DNA of 50,416 nt from Planctomycetota bacterium (lineage in GTDB: Bacteria; Planctomycetota; Brocadiia; Brocadiales; Bathyanammoxibiaceae): NCBI GenBank assembly GCA_023261505.1, contig JAHFOV010000008.1, positions 1 to 50,416 of the forward strand, given 5' to 3'. Below the pieces are notes generated by a model. The model did no database searches, was not told the origin of the DNA, and was given only the letters and a program-made list of their open reading frames with translations. Within the stretch, counting starts at the first letter, position 1, and each line of letters starts with the position of its first letter. Both the position numbers and the translations under genes were made by a program. Shown one piece after another: positions 42,074-49,612 of this stretch.

Positions 42074-42646
42074 ATGAGATTAATAAGCTTTTTTATCCCT
42101 TTTCTATTTTTAGTCGTTTCTTTGCCGGCAACCGGCCTAAGCAAAGACCTAAAAGTGGGGGTGGTGAACCTTAACAAGATTTTTGAGCAATACGATAAGA
42201 GAAAAGAGCTAGAAGAAGACTTCCGTAATATCAAATCCAAGGCAGAGGATACCCTTAAGTCCAAGCAAGAAGAGGCTGTATCCCTTAGAGACGAGATACA
42301 GCTACTGGAAGTAGGGAGTCCAGCCAGAAAGAAGAAGGAAGAGGATATGGAGAAATTACTCCTGTATCTTCAGGTAGAAGATGAGATGGCCAGAAAAAAT
42401 TTGGCCAAGTCAGAAAAGGACTTTTATGAGGAACTCTTTCAGGACATAAATGTAGTTGTGGCAGATGTGGGGAAGAAAGAAGCCTTTGACCTCATCTTGA
42501 AAAAAGAGGATGTAGATCCTAAGAGTGCTGACCTTTTGGAGCTCAGGCTTAAGATAGGTATCGGAACAGTGCTTTATTTTTCTAATGCTCTGGACATAAC
42601 TGATAAGGTAGTAGAGAGCCTCAACCGTAAGTACAAAAGAGGGTAG
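42074..42646 (+). CDS. OmpH/Skp-family periplasmic chaperone
   Basis: The 190-residue protein has a signal peptide (1-24, ending GLSK), then VGVVNLNKIFEQYDKRKELEEDFRNI, the start of the Skp fold, long charged coiled-coil helices (about 40-115), and a C-terminal strand region. It holds unfolded outer-membrane proteins for BamA. The ATG at 42074 is selected because it begins the signal peptide and has AAGGAAAAG in front; upstream in-frame starts overlap bamA. Confidence 0.9.
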   Translation: MRLISFFIPFLFLVVSLPATGLSKDLKVGVVNLNKIFEQYDKRKELEEDFRNIKSKAEDTLKSKQEEAVSLRDEIQLLEVGSPARKKKEEDMEKLLLYLQVEDEMARKNLAKSEKDFYEELFQDINVVVADVGKKEAFDLILKKEDVDPKSADLLELRLKIGIGTVLYFSNALDITDKVVESLNRKYKRG

Positions 42647-42650
42647 GCCT

Positions 42651-43544
42651 TTGTCTCAATGGCAAAGGACCATAAAGAAAGAGGTTGAGTATTACGGCCT
42701 GGGTCTCTTTAGGGGCAAGGAAGTCACTATTACACTAAAGCCCCAACCTCCTGACAGCGGAATAAGCTTCCAGAGGATAGACCTCAAAGGTTCTCAACCT
42801 ATTCCTGCCCACGTAACCTGTCTTCGGAACGATTTAAAACGCATTACCCTGGGCAGAGGAGAGGCGGAGGTGGAAGGGATAGAACACCTTATGGCTGCCG
42901 CTGCCGGGCTTGGCATAACAAACCTTTTGGTGGAGTTAACAGATAATGAAATGCCGGCAGGGGATGGAAGCTCCAAGGTCTTCGTAGAGCTACTTAAAGA
43001 AGGGGAAGTGGTAGAACAACAGGTTACTAAAAACACTTTTAGCCTTTGTGAACCCCTGGTTGTGGAAGAGGACACCGCCAGCATCATAGCCTTACCTTTT
43101 AGTGAGGGATTAGTGCTTTCCCATAGGTTGGACTTCGGCAAGTTGTCTTCCCTTCGGCAATCCTTTAGCCTTTTCATTACTGAGGAAGGTAGTTTTAAGG
43201 AGCTTTTCGCAGCCAGAACCTTTTGCCTGACCAACCAGATCGAAGAGTTCCAGAGACTCGGGCTGGGTAAAGGGGTTACTGAGGAAAACAGTTTTCTAAT
43301 AGATAAAGAGGGACTTGCAATCACTCCTATACAAAGAAAGCCGGCTGCGCTACGCTACGCTGATGAACCTGTTAGACATAAGGTATTGGACCTTCTGGGA
43401 GATCTTTACCTCACCGGAGTAGAATTAAAAGCCAAGGTCTTCGGTATCAAGTCCGGCCATTCTCTGAATGTATCCATGGCCAAGAGACTTTACGGCCTTA
43501 TGAGTCGTGAACCCTCCTTAAAGAGACAGGAGCTAAAAGTGTGA
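42651..43544 (+). CDS. lpxC: UDP-3-O-acyl-N-acetylglucosamine deacetylase
   Basis: LpxC performs the committed step of lipid A synthesis. The 297-residue zinc enzyme shows EHLMAAAAGLGI (zinc His near 83), MPAGDGSSKVFVE (catalytic Glu region), and VRHKVLDLLGDL (zinc His and Asp near 245). It is not fused to FabZ, unlike in some bacteria, and no fabZ lies between it and lpxA. TTG start at 42651. Its stop overlaps the GTG of lpxA. Confidence 0.95.
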   Translation: MSQWQRTIKKEVEYYGLGLFRGKEVTITLKPQPPDSGISFQRIDLKGSQPIPAHVTCLRNDLKRITLGRGEAEVEGIEHLMAAAAGLGITNLLVELTDNEMPAGDGSSKVFVELLKEGEVVEQQVTKNTFSLCEPLVVEEDTASIIALPFSEGLVLSHRLDFGKLSSLRQSFSLFITEEGSFKELFAARTFCLTNQIEEFQRLGLGKGVTEENSFLIDKEGLAITPIQRKPAALRYADEPVRHKVLDLLGDLYLTGVELKAKVFGIKSGHSLNVSMAKRLYGLMSREPSLKRQELKV

Positions 43545-44353
43545 AGATACATCCCACCGCACAGGTACACCCAAAAGCAGAATTGGGTAAAGAGGTAGAG
43601 ATAGGAGCAAACTCCTTTATTGATAAGAAAGTAAAAATTGGGGAAGGTACTATTGTACGAAACAATGTTACAATTATGGGTAATACTGCCCTGGGGAGAG
43701 GGAATATAATCTTCCCGGGGGCTTGTCTTGGGGCAGAACCTCAAGACCTAAAGTACCATGGAGAAGAAACTCAGCTGATTATTGGAAATCGTAACGTAGT
43801 GAGAGAATGTGTTACTATTAACAGTGGCACAGAGGTGGGCGGTGGCGTTACTCGCATAGGAGATGAAAATTTCTTCATGGCCTGCTCGCACGTGGCTCAT
43901 GATTGTATAATTGAGGATAACGTACTCCTGGCTAACGGGGTACTCCTGGGGGGGCATGTAAAAATAGAACGTAATGCCAAGCTCATGGGTTTAGTAGGGG
44001 TGCAGCCTTTTACTACAATTGGCCAGTATTCTTATGTAGGCGGGCTCACGAGGATAGTGCAAGATGTGCCCCCTTTCATGATGGTGGAAGGTAACCCAGC
44101 TAGGGTTAGGCATGTCAATGTGGTAGGCCTGGAAAGGGCGGGTTTCTCGCAGGATCGCATAGAAGCCCTTAAAGAGGCTTTTCATAGGCTCTTCCGCCCT
44201 GAGGAGCTGAAGCAGAACAAGGCCGTAGAGGAACTGGCCGAGCAAGATGGCCTAACGCCAGAGGTAAGGATACTTGTTAACTTCCTTAGAGACATCAGTA
44301 AAGGAAAATCTGGCAGATACAGGGAAATCCTAAGAAAACATGCTTTGCAATAA
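43541..44353 (+). CDS. lpxA: Acyl-ACP--UDP-N-acetylglucosamine O-acyltransferase
   Basis: LpxA acylates UDP-GlcNAc (or a 3-amino analogue) at the start of lipid A synthesis. The 270-residue left-handed beta-helix begins KIHPTAQVHPKAELGKEVEIG and has the catalytic His region MACSHVAHDC, then VGGLTRIVQDVPPFMMVEGNPARV and a C-terminal helical domain. GTG start overlapping the lpxC stop by 4 nt. Confidence 0.96.
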   Translation: MKIHPTAQVHPKAELGKEVEIGANSFIDKKVKIGEGTIVRNNVTIMGNTALGRGNIIFPGACLGAEPQDLKYHGEETQLIIGNRNVVRECVTINSGTEVGGGVTRIGDENFFMACSHVAHDCIIEDNVLLANGVLLGGHVKIERNAKLMGLVGVQPFTTIGQYSYVGGLTRIVQDVPPFMMVEGNPARVRHVNVVGLERAGFSQDRIEALKEAFHRLFRPEELKQNKAVEELAEQDGLTPEVRILVNFLRDISKGKSGRYREILRKHALQ

Positions 44354-45373
44354 ATGGAAAGTAGAAAAGTAAAGGTTGCTGTCATAGGTGTGGGACATCT
44401 GGGGAAGGAGCATGCCAGGATATATTCTCAGCTTCCCGATGTAGAACTTGTAGGGGTTGTAGATACAGACAGGGAGAGGGGGGAACAGGTTGCCCAACGG
44501 TTAAAAGTCCAATTTTTTCCTGAGGCAGAAGAAGTAGCAGATAAGGTCTCCGCAGTTAGTGTAGCAGTACCAACGAGTGCCCATTATCCTGTAGCTTCCT
44601 ACTTCCTCAAGAAGGCGATACCTGTAATGCTGGAAAAACCTGTGGGATTAAATCTGAAGGAGGCTGAAGAACTGGTAGAATTAAGTGCAAGAAATAAGGT
44701 GATTCTACAAATAGGGCATGTAGAAAGGTTTAACCCTGCCCTCCAGGCCATAGAGCGCTACCCTATGATACCTAGATTTATTGAGTGCCATCGCCTTTCT
44801 GCATTTAACTTCCGCACAAAAGACATAGGCGTGGTACTAGACCTTATGATTCACGACATTGATATAATCCTTCATCTGGCTAGGTCAGAGGTGAAGAAGG
44901 TGGAGGCTGTGGGGACCCGCATTATCTCCAATAAAGAGGATATTGCCAATGCCAGGATAATCTTTGAAAACGGTTGCGTCGCCAACCTTACTGCTAGCCG
45001 TGTATCCTTCAGACCGATGCGGAAAATCCGCATCTTCTCCGAAAACACCTATATTTCGCTGGACTATGAGAAACAAGAAGCTATAATTTACAAAAAGTCC
45101 CCTAGACTTACCCTGGAATCAATTAACCCAGAAAAATTGGGAATAAAAAGCCTTACAGACCTGAAGAGTTTTGATTTTGGGGATCTCCTGGAGATTAAAC
45201 ACATCACCATGAATAACGAGGAACCATTGAAAAAAGAGCTGGAAAGCTTTATTGAGTGTGTCAGAGAAAACAGGAGGCCAGCAGTCTCTGGAGAAGAGGG
45301 GCTGAGGGCTTTAAGGGTGGCCACGGATGTCCTTAATGACATGGAACAAAGCCTTAAGTTAATGGGTGTCTAA
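44354..45373 (+). CDS. Gfo/Idh/MocA-family oxidoreductase in the lipid A cluster
   Basis: The 339-residue NAD(P)-dependent dehydrogenase has a Rossmann start VAVIGVGHLGKEHARIYSQL (8-27), the EKPVGLN motif (about 93-99) and the GHVERFNPA and DLMIHDIDIIL segments. Its ATG follows the lpxA stop with no gap. In bacteria that make lipid A with 3-amino-GlcN, a homologue (GnnA) next to lpxA oxidises UDP-GlcNAc at C3 and a DegT-type aminotransferase (GnnB) aminates it. GnnB is not adjacent here, but a DegT enzyme is at 25669-26787. This role is only a hypothesis. Confidence 0.9.
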   Translation: MESRKVKVAVIGVGHLGKEHARIYSQLPDVELVGVVDTDRERGEQVAQRLKVQFFPEAEEVADKVSAVSVAVPTSAHYPVASYFLKKAIPVMLEKPVGLNLKEAEELVELSARNKVILQIGHVERFNPALQAIERYPMIPRFIECHRLSAFNFRTKDIGVVLDLMIHDIDIILHLARSEVKKVEAVGTRIISNKEDIANARIIFENGCVANLTASRVSFRPMRKIRIFSENTYISLDYEKQEAIIYKKSPRLTLESINPEKLGIKSLTDLKSFDFGDLLEIKHITMNNEEPLKKELESFIECVRENRRPAVSGEEGLRALRVATDVLNDMEQSLKLMGV

Positions 45374-45375
45374 AA

Positions 45376-46611
45376 ATGGAAAGCTATGATTTCTTTCATG
45401 TAGAGGCAGGAATAGAAAAGGGCAAGATTGTGGGAAGGGCAGGGGGCTGTCTTGGAGAGGTTCTTAACCCATTCGTCCAACAATTCTTTGAAAAGCTTAA
45501 CGCATTAAAGGTAATTGCGAAAGTAAATGGGGCGAATGTTTACAATATATATAATCCCCCACACCCCACCACGGCGGGCATGCGCTTCCTGACCAGAAAG
45601 GTAAAGATGATGGTCTATAAGATGGCCTTCCCTGTAACGGCCAACCTGGCCATTACCCACAAGTGCCAGTGTCAGTGCATACACTGCAGCGCTGACCCCT
45701 TTAAAGACCCCAGTCGTAAAGAACTTTCCGTGGATGAAATAAAGAAGGTGGTGGATGGCGCCCTCGATTTGGGGGCAAGCCTTGTAATTTATGTCGGTGG
45801 TGAGCCCATGCTGAGGGAAGACCTCTATGAACTTATACGCTACGTGGACAAAGATAAGGCCGTGCCAATGATATTTACCAATGGCCTCCTCCTCACCAGG
45901 GAAAATGTAAAAAGATTAAAAGAAGCTGGGTTATACTCTTTGAACATCTCCATTGACCACAGTGAGGCAGTATTGCACGACGAATTCCGCAAGGTGATAG
46001 GTTGCTATGAAAAGGCCTTTGAAGGGGCAAGACTGGCCAGAGAGGTAGGCATTCTCACCGGCATCTCTACCTATGCTACCCATGAGAATCTTAAGGAAGG
46101 CCATCTGGAGAGGTTAATCCAGATTGCAGTCAAGGAGGGATTCCACGAAGTAACTATATTTGACTGCATCCCCTCGGGTAAATATTTAAAGGACACTTCT
46201 AAGATTCTTAGTCCGCAGGAAAGGAAACAGGTAATTGCCCTTTCCAGAAAATATTATGAAAATACCCCTATAGGGGTAAATGCCATGGCCCTGATAAACT
46301 CACCCCTGGGGGTGGGCTGTTATGGTGCACATTCTCAGTTCTATATGACTGCCTATGGTGATATAAACCCATGCGATTTTAATCCAATAAACTTTGGTAA
46401 TGTAAAGGATATGCCTATCCAGGCCATATGGAAAAAGATGGTAAGTCATCCAGACTTTAACAGACGTTTCCCAAGCTGCAGGATGCAGAGCAAGGCCTAC
46501 AGAAGAAAATACATAGACCCCCTCCCCGCTAACCCAAAGCTTCCTATCCCTATAGAATCTATACCCCAAGACAACCCAGTCAATGTAGAGGAGGCCCTTT
46601 CCGTATATTGA
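45376..46611 (+). CDS. Radical SAM protein with SPASM-like C-terminus, function unknown
   Basis: The 411-residue protein has the cluster motif C97-x3-C101-x2-C104 (with an additional Cys99), VIYVGGEPMLREDL after it, a TIM-barrel core, and late cysteines in GVGCYGAH, INPCDFNPINFGN and FPSCRMQS that suggest an auxiliary Fe-S cluster. An N-terminal extension of about 85 residues precedes the core. It starts 2 nt after the oxidoreductase gene, at the end of the lpxC-lpxA group, pointing to modification of a lipid or envelope sugar. It is longer than HpnH and lacks its signature. The promoter of rpsB overlaps its stop codon. Confidence 0.87.
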   Translation: MESYDFFHVEAGIEKGKIVGRAGGCLGEVLNPFVQQFFEKLNALKVIAKVNGANVYNIYNPPHPTTAGMRFLTRKVKMMVYKMAFPVTANLAITHKCQCQCIHCSADPFKDPSRKELSVDEIKKVVDGALDLGASLVIYVGGEPMLREDLYELIRYVDKDKAVPMIFTNGLLLTRENVKRLKEAGLYSLNISIDHSEAVLHDEFRKVIGCYEKAFEGARLAREVGILTGISTYATHENLKEGHLERLIQIAVKEGFHEVTIFDCIPSGKYLKDTSKILSPQERKQVIALSRKYYENTPIGVNAMALINSPLGVGCYGAHSQFYMTAYGDINPCDFNPINFGNVKDMPIQAIWKKMVSHPDFNRRFPSCRMQSKAYRRKYIDPLPANPKLPIPIESIPQDNPVNVEEALSVY

Positions 46612-46635
46612 CATTTTTGATATTTATGCTAAATT
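46608..46635 (+). promoter_or_regulatory. Promoter of the rpsB-tsf-pyrH-frr operon
   Basis: TTGACA (46608-46613), a 16-bp spacer and TAAATT (46630-46635). The -35 box overlaps the TGA stop of the radical SAM gene. Confidence 0.65.
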
Positions 46636-46669
46636 CTCTGTTTAAGTCCTTTAACTACAGGAGGAGTAA

Positions 46670-47368
46670 GTGCCCATAGTAACATTAGAAGAACTTGTGA
46701 GAGCAGGGTTCCATTTTGGACATAGATGCAGTAGATGGAACCCAAAGATGAAACCTTATATCTTTGGTAAGCATAACCGGATTCACATAGTAAACCTGAA
46801 GGAAACTCTCAGGGGTCTCATCACAGCCTGCAAGTTTATGTCAAAGCTCTCCTCCACTGGTAAAGGAGTGCTTTATGTGGGTACTAAGTGGCAGGCAAGG
46901 GCCGCTGTGGAAAGAGAGGCACAGCGGGCGGGCATGCCCTTTGTAAACGAAAGATGGTTGGGAGGCACCTTAACTAACTTTGGCACTGTCCTAAGCAGGC
47001 TCAAACGACTCAAAGAACTAGAAAACCTACAATCTAGCGAAGAATTCAAAAATTATAGCAAAAAAATGGCCGCCGCAGTACAGCGTGAAGCGAAGAAGCT
47101 ACAGAAAAACCTCCAGGGCCTCAGAAATATGACCGAACTCCCTGGCGCGCTCATTGTAGTAGACCCCAAAAGGGAGATTACTGCCGTAAAAGAGGCTAAT
47201 AAGCTAGGTATACCCATTGTTGCCCTTACCGATACCGATTGCGACCCAGATTTGGTAGATATATGCGTGCCAGGTAATGACGATGCAATGAGAGCTATAG
47301 AAGTGTTCCTCTCCAAGCTAACAGATGCCCTCCTGGAAGGTAAAGCCTCTTTGGCCAAGGTAGCCTAG
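46670..47368 (+). CDS. rpsB: 30S ribosomal protein S2
   Basis: The 232-residue protein has LVRAGFHFGHRCSRWNPKMKPYIFG, FVNERWLGGTLTNF and LIVVDPKREITAVKEANKLGIP, all typical of S2. GTG start with a strong AGGAGGAG just upstream. It is the first gene of the conserved rpsB-tsf-pyrH-frr order. Confidence 0.97.
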   Translation: MPIVTLEELVRAGFHFGHRCSRWNPKMKPYIFGKHNRIHIVNLKETLRGLITACKFMSKLSSTGKGVLYVGTKWQARAAVEREAQRAGMPFVNERWLGGTLTNFGTVLSRLKRLKELENLQSSEEFKNYSKKMAAAVQREAKKLQKNLQGLRNMTELPGALIVVDPKREITAVKEANKLGIPIVALTDTDCDPDLVDICVPGNDDAMRAIEVFLSKLTDALLEGKASLAKVA

Positions 47369-47432
47369 GTTTTACTTTATGACCTACTTGTTTTATAAAA
47401 AAATATAAGAACTTAAGGACAGCGAGAGATAC

Positions 47433-48020
47433 ATGCCAGTAGATATCGAAGGCATAAAAACACTACGAGAAAAAACAGGTGCAAGTATCCTGGATTGTAA
47501 AAGCGCCCTGGAAAAGACCGAGGGCGATATGGAAAAGGCCGCAGAAATCCTAAGAAAGAAGGGCTTTCAGATGGCCGAGAAAAAGGCCGCCCGAACCACT
47601 AAAGAGGGCCGCATTGGTTCTTACATCCATTTTAACGGTAACGTAGGGGTACTACTGGAATTGAACTGTGAAACAGATTTTGTGGCCAGAAATCAGCTAA
47701 TAGAAGAACTGCTTAAGGATCTTTGTATGCAGGTAGCAGCTACACAGCCATTAGCAGCGAGTCGTGAAGATTTACCTCCAGAGTTGGTTGAGCAGCAGAA
47801 AGAGGCCTTTAGGAAGGCTGCCGCCGATAAGCCCCCTCATATCCAGGAGAAGATACTCCAGGGCAAACTGGAAAGCTTCTATAAAGAAAAATGCCTTCTG
47901 GAGCAACAATTTATAAAAGACGACACAAAGCTCGTAAAAGACATTGTTACTGCGTGCATTGCCAAATTAGGTGAGAATATAAGGATTAGAAGATTCGCCC
48001 GGTTCGAAGTAGGGCAGTAG
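47433..48020 (+). CDS. tsf: Elongation factor Ts, short form
   Basis: EF-Ts exchanges GDP on EF-Tu. The 195-residue protein has the UBA-like N-terminus IKTLREKTGASILDCKSALEKTEGD and ELNCETDFVARNQLIEEL, the EF-Tu contact. It has one core subdomain, like the short versions of Thermus and others, compared with about 280 residues in E. coli. The C-terminal IRIRRFARFEVGQ is intact, so the short length is not a truncation. Confidence 0.95.
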   Translation: MPVDIEGIKTLREKTGASILDCKSALEKTEGDMEKAAEILRKKGFQMAEKKAARTTKEGRIGSYIHFNGNVGVLLELNCETDFVARNQLIEELLKDLCMQVAATQPLAASREDLPPELVEQQKEAFRKAAADKPPHIQEKILQGKLESFYKEKCLLEQQFIKDDTKLVKDIVTACIAKLGENIRIRRFARFEVGQ

Positions 48021-48023
48021 AAG

Positions 48024-48776
48024 GTGGAAAAAGTGGCAGGGCCACTCCCGACGAAAAAGGGCTACAAGCGTGTAGTAGTAAAAATAAGCGGGGAGGGTTT
48101 TTCTTCAGAAAATAGAGTAATAGATAGAGACAGCGTAAAGTCCATAGCACTCGAGCTTAAGTTAGCCCATGACCAGGCGGTTGAATTGGCAGTAATGGTA
48201 GGGGGAGGGAACATCGTAAGGGGCAATGAGTTGAGCCGTTTGGGCACCAATAGGGCCCAGGCCGATTATATGGGTATGATCGCCACTGTGATAAATGCCC
48301 TAGTCCTTCAAGACGCCTTGGAGGCTCTTGGGTTAAAGGCATGTGTTCAGAGTGCAATAGAAATAGCCAATATGGTCGAACCATATAACCGCAAAAAGTG
48401 CCTGAGATATCTGGAAGAAAAAAAGATTGTACTACTGGCTGGTGGCCTAGGAAACCCTTACTTCACCACTGATACAGCGGCAGCCCTTAAGGCCATAGAA
48501 TTAGGGGCAGAAGTGCTGCTTAAGGCAACTAAAGTGGAGGGTGTGTACTCGGAAGACCCAATGGTGAACCCCAAGGCCAAGTTCTTTAGCAGACTAACCT
48601 ATTCTCAGGTGCTCAATGGTAAACTGAAGGCCATGGACAGCACTGCCATTACCCTCTGCATGGAGAACCATCTCCCTATAATAGTTTTTAATCTCAGAAA
48701 AGAAGAGAATATAAGGCGAGCGGTCCATAAAGAACCTGTAGGAACTTATATAGGGGAAGCAGAAAGTGAGTCGTGA
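48024..48776 (+). CDS. pyrH: UMP kinase
   Basis: PyrH phosphorylates UMP. The 250-residue amino-acid-kinase-fold protein has KRVVVKISGEGFSSE, VMVGGGNIVRG, LGTNRAQADYMGMIATVINAL and GLGNPYFTTDTAAALKAIELGAEVLLKATKVEGVYSEDP. GTG start, 3 nt after tsf. Its end overlaps the start of frr by 11 nt. Confidence 0.97.
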   Translation: MEKVAGPLPTKKGYKRVVVKISGEGFSSENRVIDRDSVKSIALELKLAHDQAVELAVMVGGGNIVRGNELSRLGTNRAQADYMGMIATVINALVLQDALEALGLKACVQSAIEIANMVEPYNRKKCLRYLEEKKIVLLAGGLGNPYFTTDTAAALKAIELGAEVLLKATKVEGVYSEDPMVNPKAKFFSRLTYSQVLNGKLKAMDSTAITLCMENHLPIIVFNLRKEENIRRAVHKEPVGTYIGEAESES

Positions 48777-49326
48777 GGATATAAAAAAAGAAGCTGAAAA
48801 AAAGATGGAAAAGGCCTTGGAAGTACTGCATGAAGAACTAAAAGGCATTCGCACAGGCAGAGCAAGCCCAGCTTTGGTAGAACATTTAAAAATACACTGC
48901 TATGGGACCATGACCCCACTTAAGCAGCTAGCCATCGTTACCGCCCCGGAACCTCAAACACTTAACATAAAACCTTTTGACCCCACTTTGCTTAAAGAGA
49001 TTGAGAAAGCTATCTTGCAGTCAGACCTAGGCCTAAATCCACAGAGCGATGGCAAGCTCATCCGAATTGCTATACCCCCTCTTAGTGAAGAGAGTCGCAA
49101 GAAATTGGCCCATGAAGTAAAAGAGCTAGCCGAGGAGGTCAAGGTTGCCATAAGAAATGTTCGCAGGGAGTCTAATAAACATATAGATAAGGAAGAAGAG
49201 GAAGACATCCTTACTGAGGATGATACCAAGAGGGCAAGGGACGACATCCAGAAACTCACCCGGGACTACGAAAAGAAGGTGGACCAAATCACAGACAAAA
49301 AAACACAAGAAATACTGAAACTCTAA
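48766..49326 (+). CDS. frr: Ribosome recycling factor
   Basis: The 186-residue protein has the RRF pattern: a long helix with LKGIRTGRASPALVEHLKIHCYGTMTPLKQLA, then LNIKPFD, the IRIAIPPLSEESRKKL strand and the C-terminal three-helix bundle ITDKKTQEILKL. It splits terminated ribosomes with EF-G. GTG start within the pyrH end; no ATG fits. Confidence 0.96.
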   Translation: MSREDIKKEAEKKMEKALEVLHEELKGIRTGRASPALVEHLKIHCYGTMTPLKQLAIVTAPEPQTLNIKPFDPTLLKEIEKAILQSDLGLNPQSDGKLIRIAIPPLSEESRKKLAHEVKELAEEVKVAIRNVRRESNKHIDKEEEEDILTEDDTKRARDDIQKLTRDYEKKVDQITDKKTQEILKL

Positions 49327-49612
49327 GTCTCAAAACTTCTCCTTGGCACATCCGTCTGATTTGACAGCCAGAACACTTATCTAAAACATCGATAAAATCC
49401 CCCCCTCTAATATTCCCTCGCAAAAAAACAAACGCGCTTAGGAAAACTATTTGAAAAGGTAACAGCTTTTTGAGATATTAAATGTTTGGGTCTATAGTGG
49501 ACTAGTCATGCTTTAGGCAGTCCACCTCAGGCAGGGCTTGGTCAACATTATGTTGATTATGACCAGATAGCAAAGCAAGTTTTGCTGATACAAAATAAAT
49601 ATTTATCCATCC
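49327..49612 (+). other. Intergenic region with several hairpins before cobS
   Basis: No ORF is supported. Hairpins: GTGGACT...AGTCCAC (49497-49524), TGGTCA...TATGACCA (near 49550-49566) and AGCAAA-GCAAG-TTTTGCT (near 49569-49587). A weak promoter (TTGAAA 49451, 17 bp, GATATT 49474) precedes them. A cobalamin riboswitch would be expected before a B12 gene, but I do not see its conserved box sequences. CCTGCCTGAGGTGG occurs inverted here as in the hairpin at 4635. Confidence 0.35.

Noticed and set aside
45376-46611. HpnH (hopanoid radical SAM)
   Set aside because: It is about 80 residues longer, with a different N-terminus and different C-terminal cysteine pattern; no hopanoid genes are nearby.
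49327-49612. Cobalamin riboswitch before cobS
   Set aside because: Hairpins are present, but I could not find the conserved B12-box or the characteristic multi-helix core; the call is not supported.
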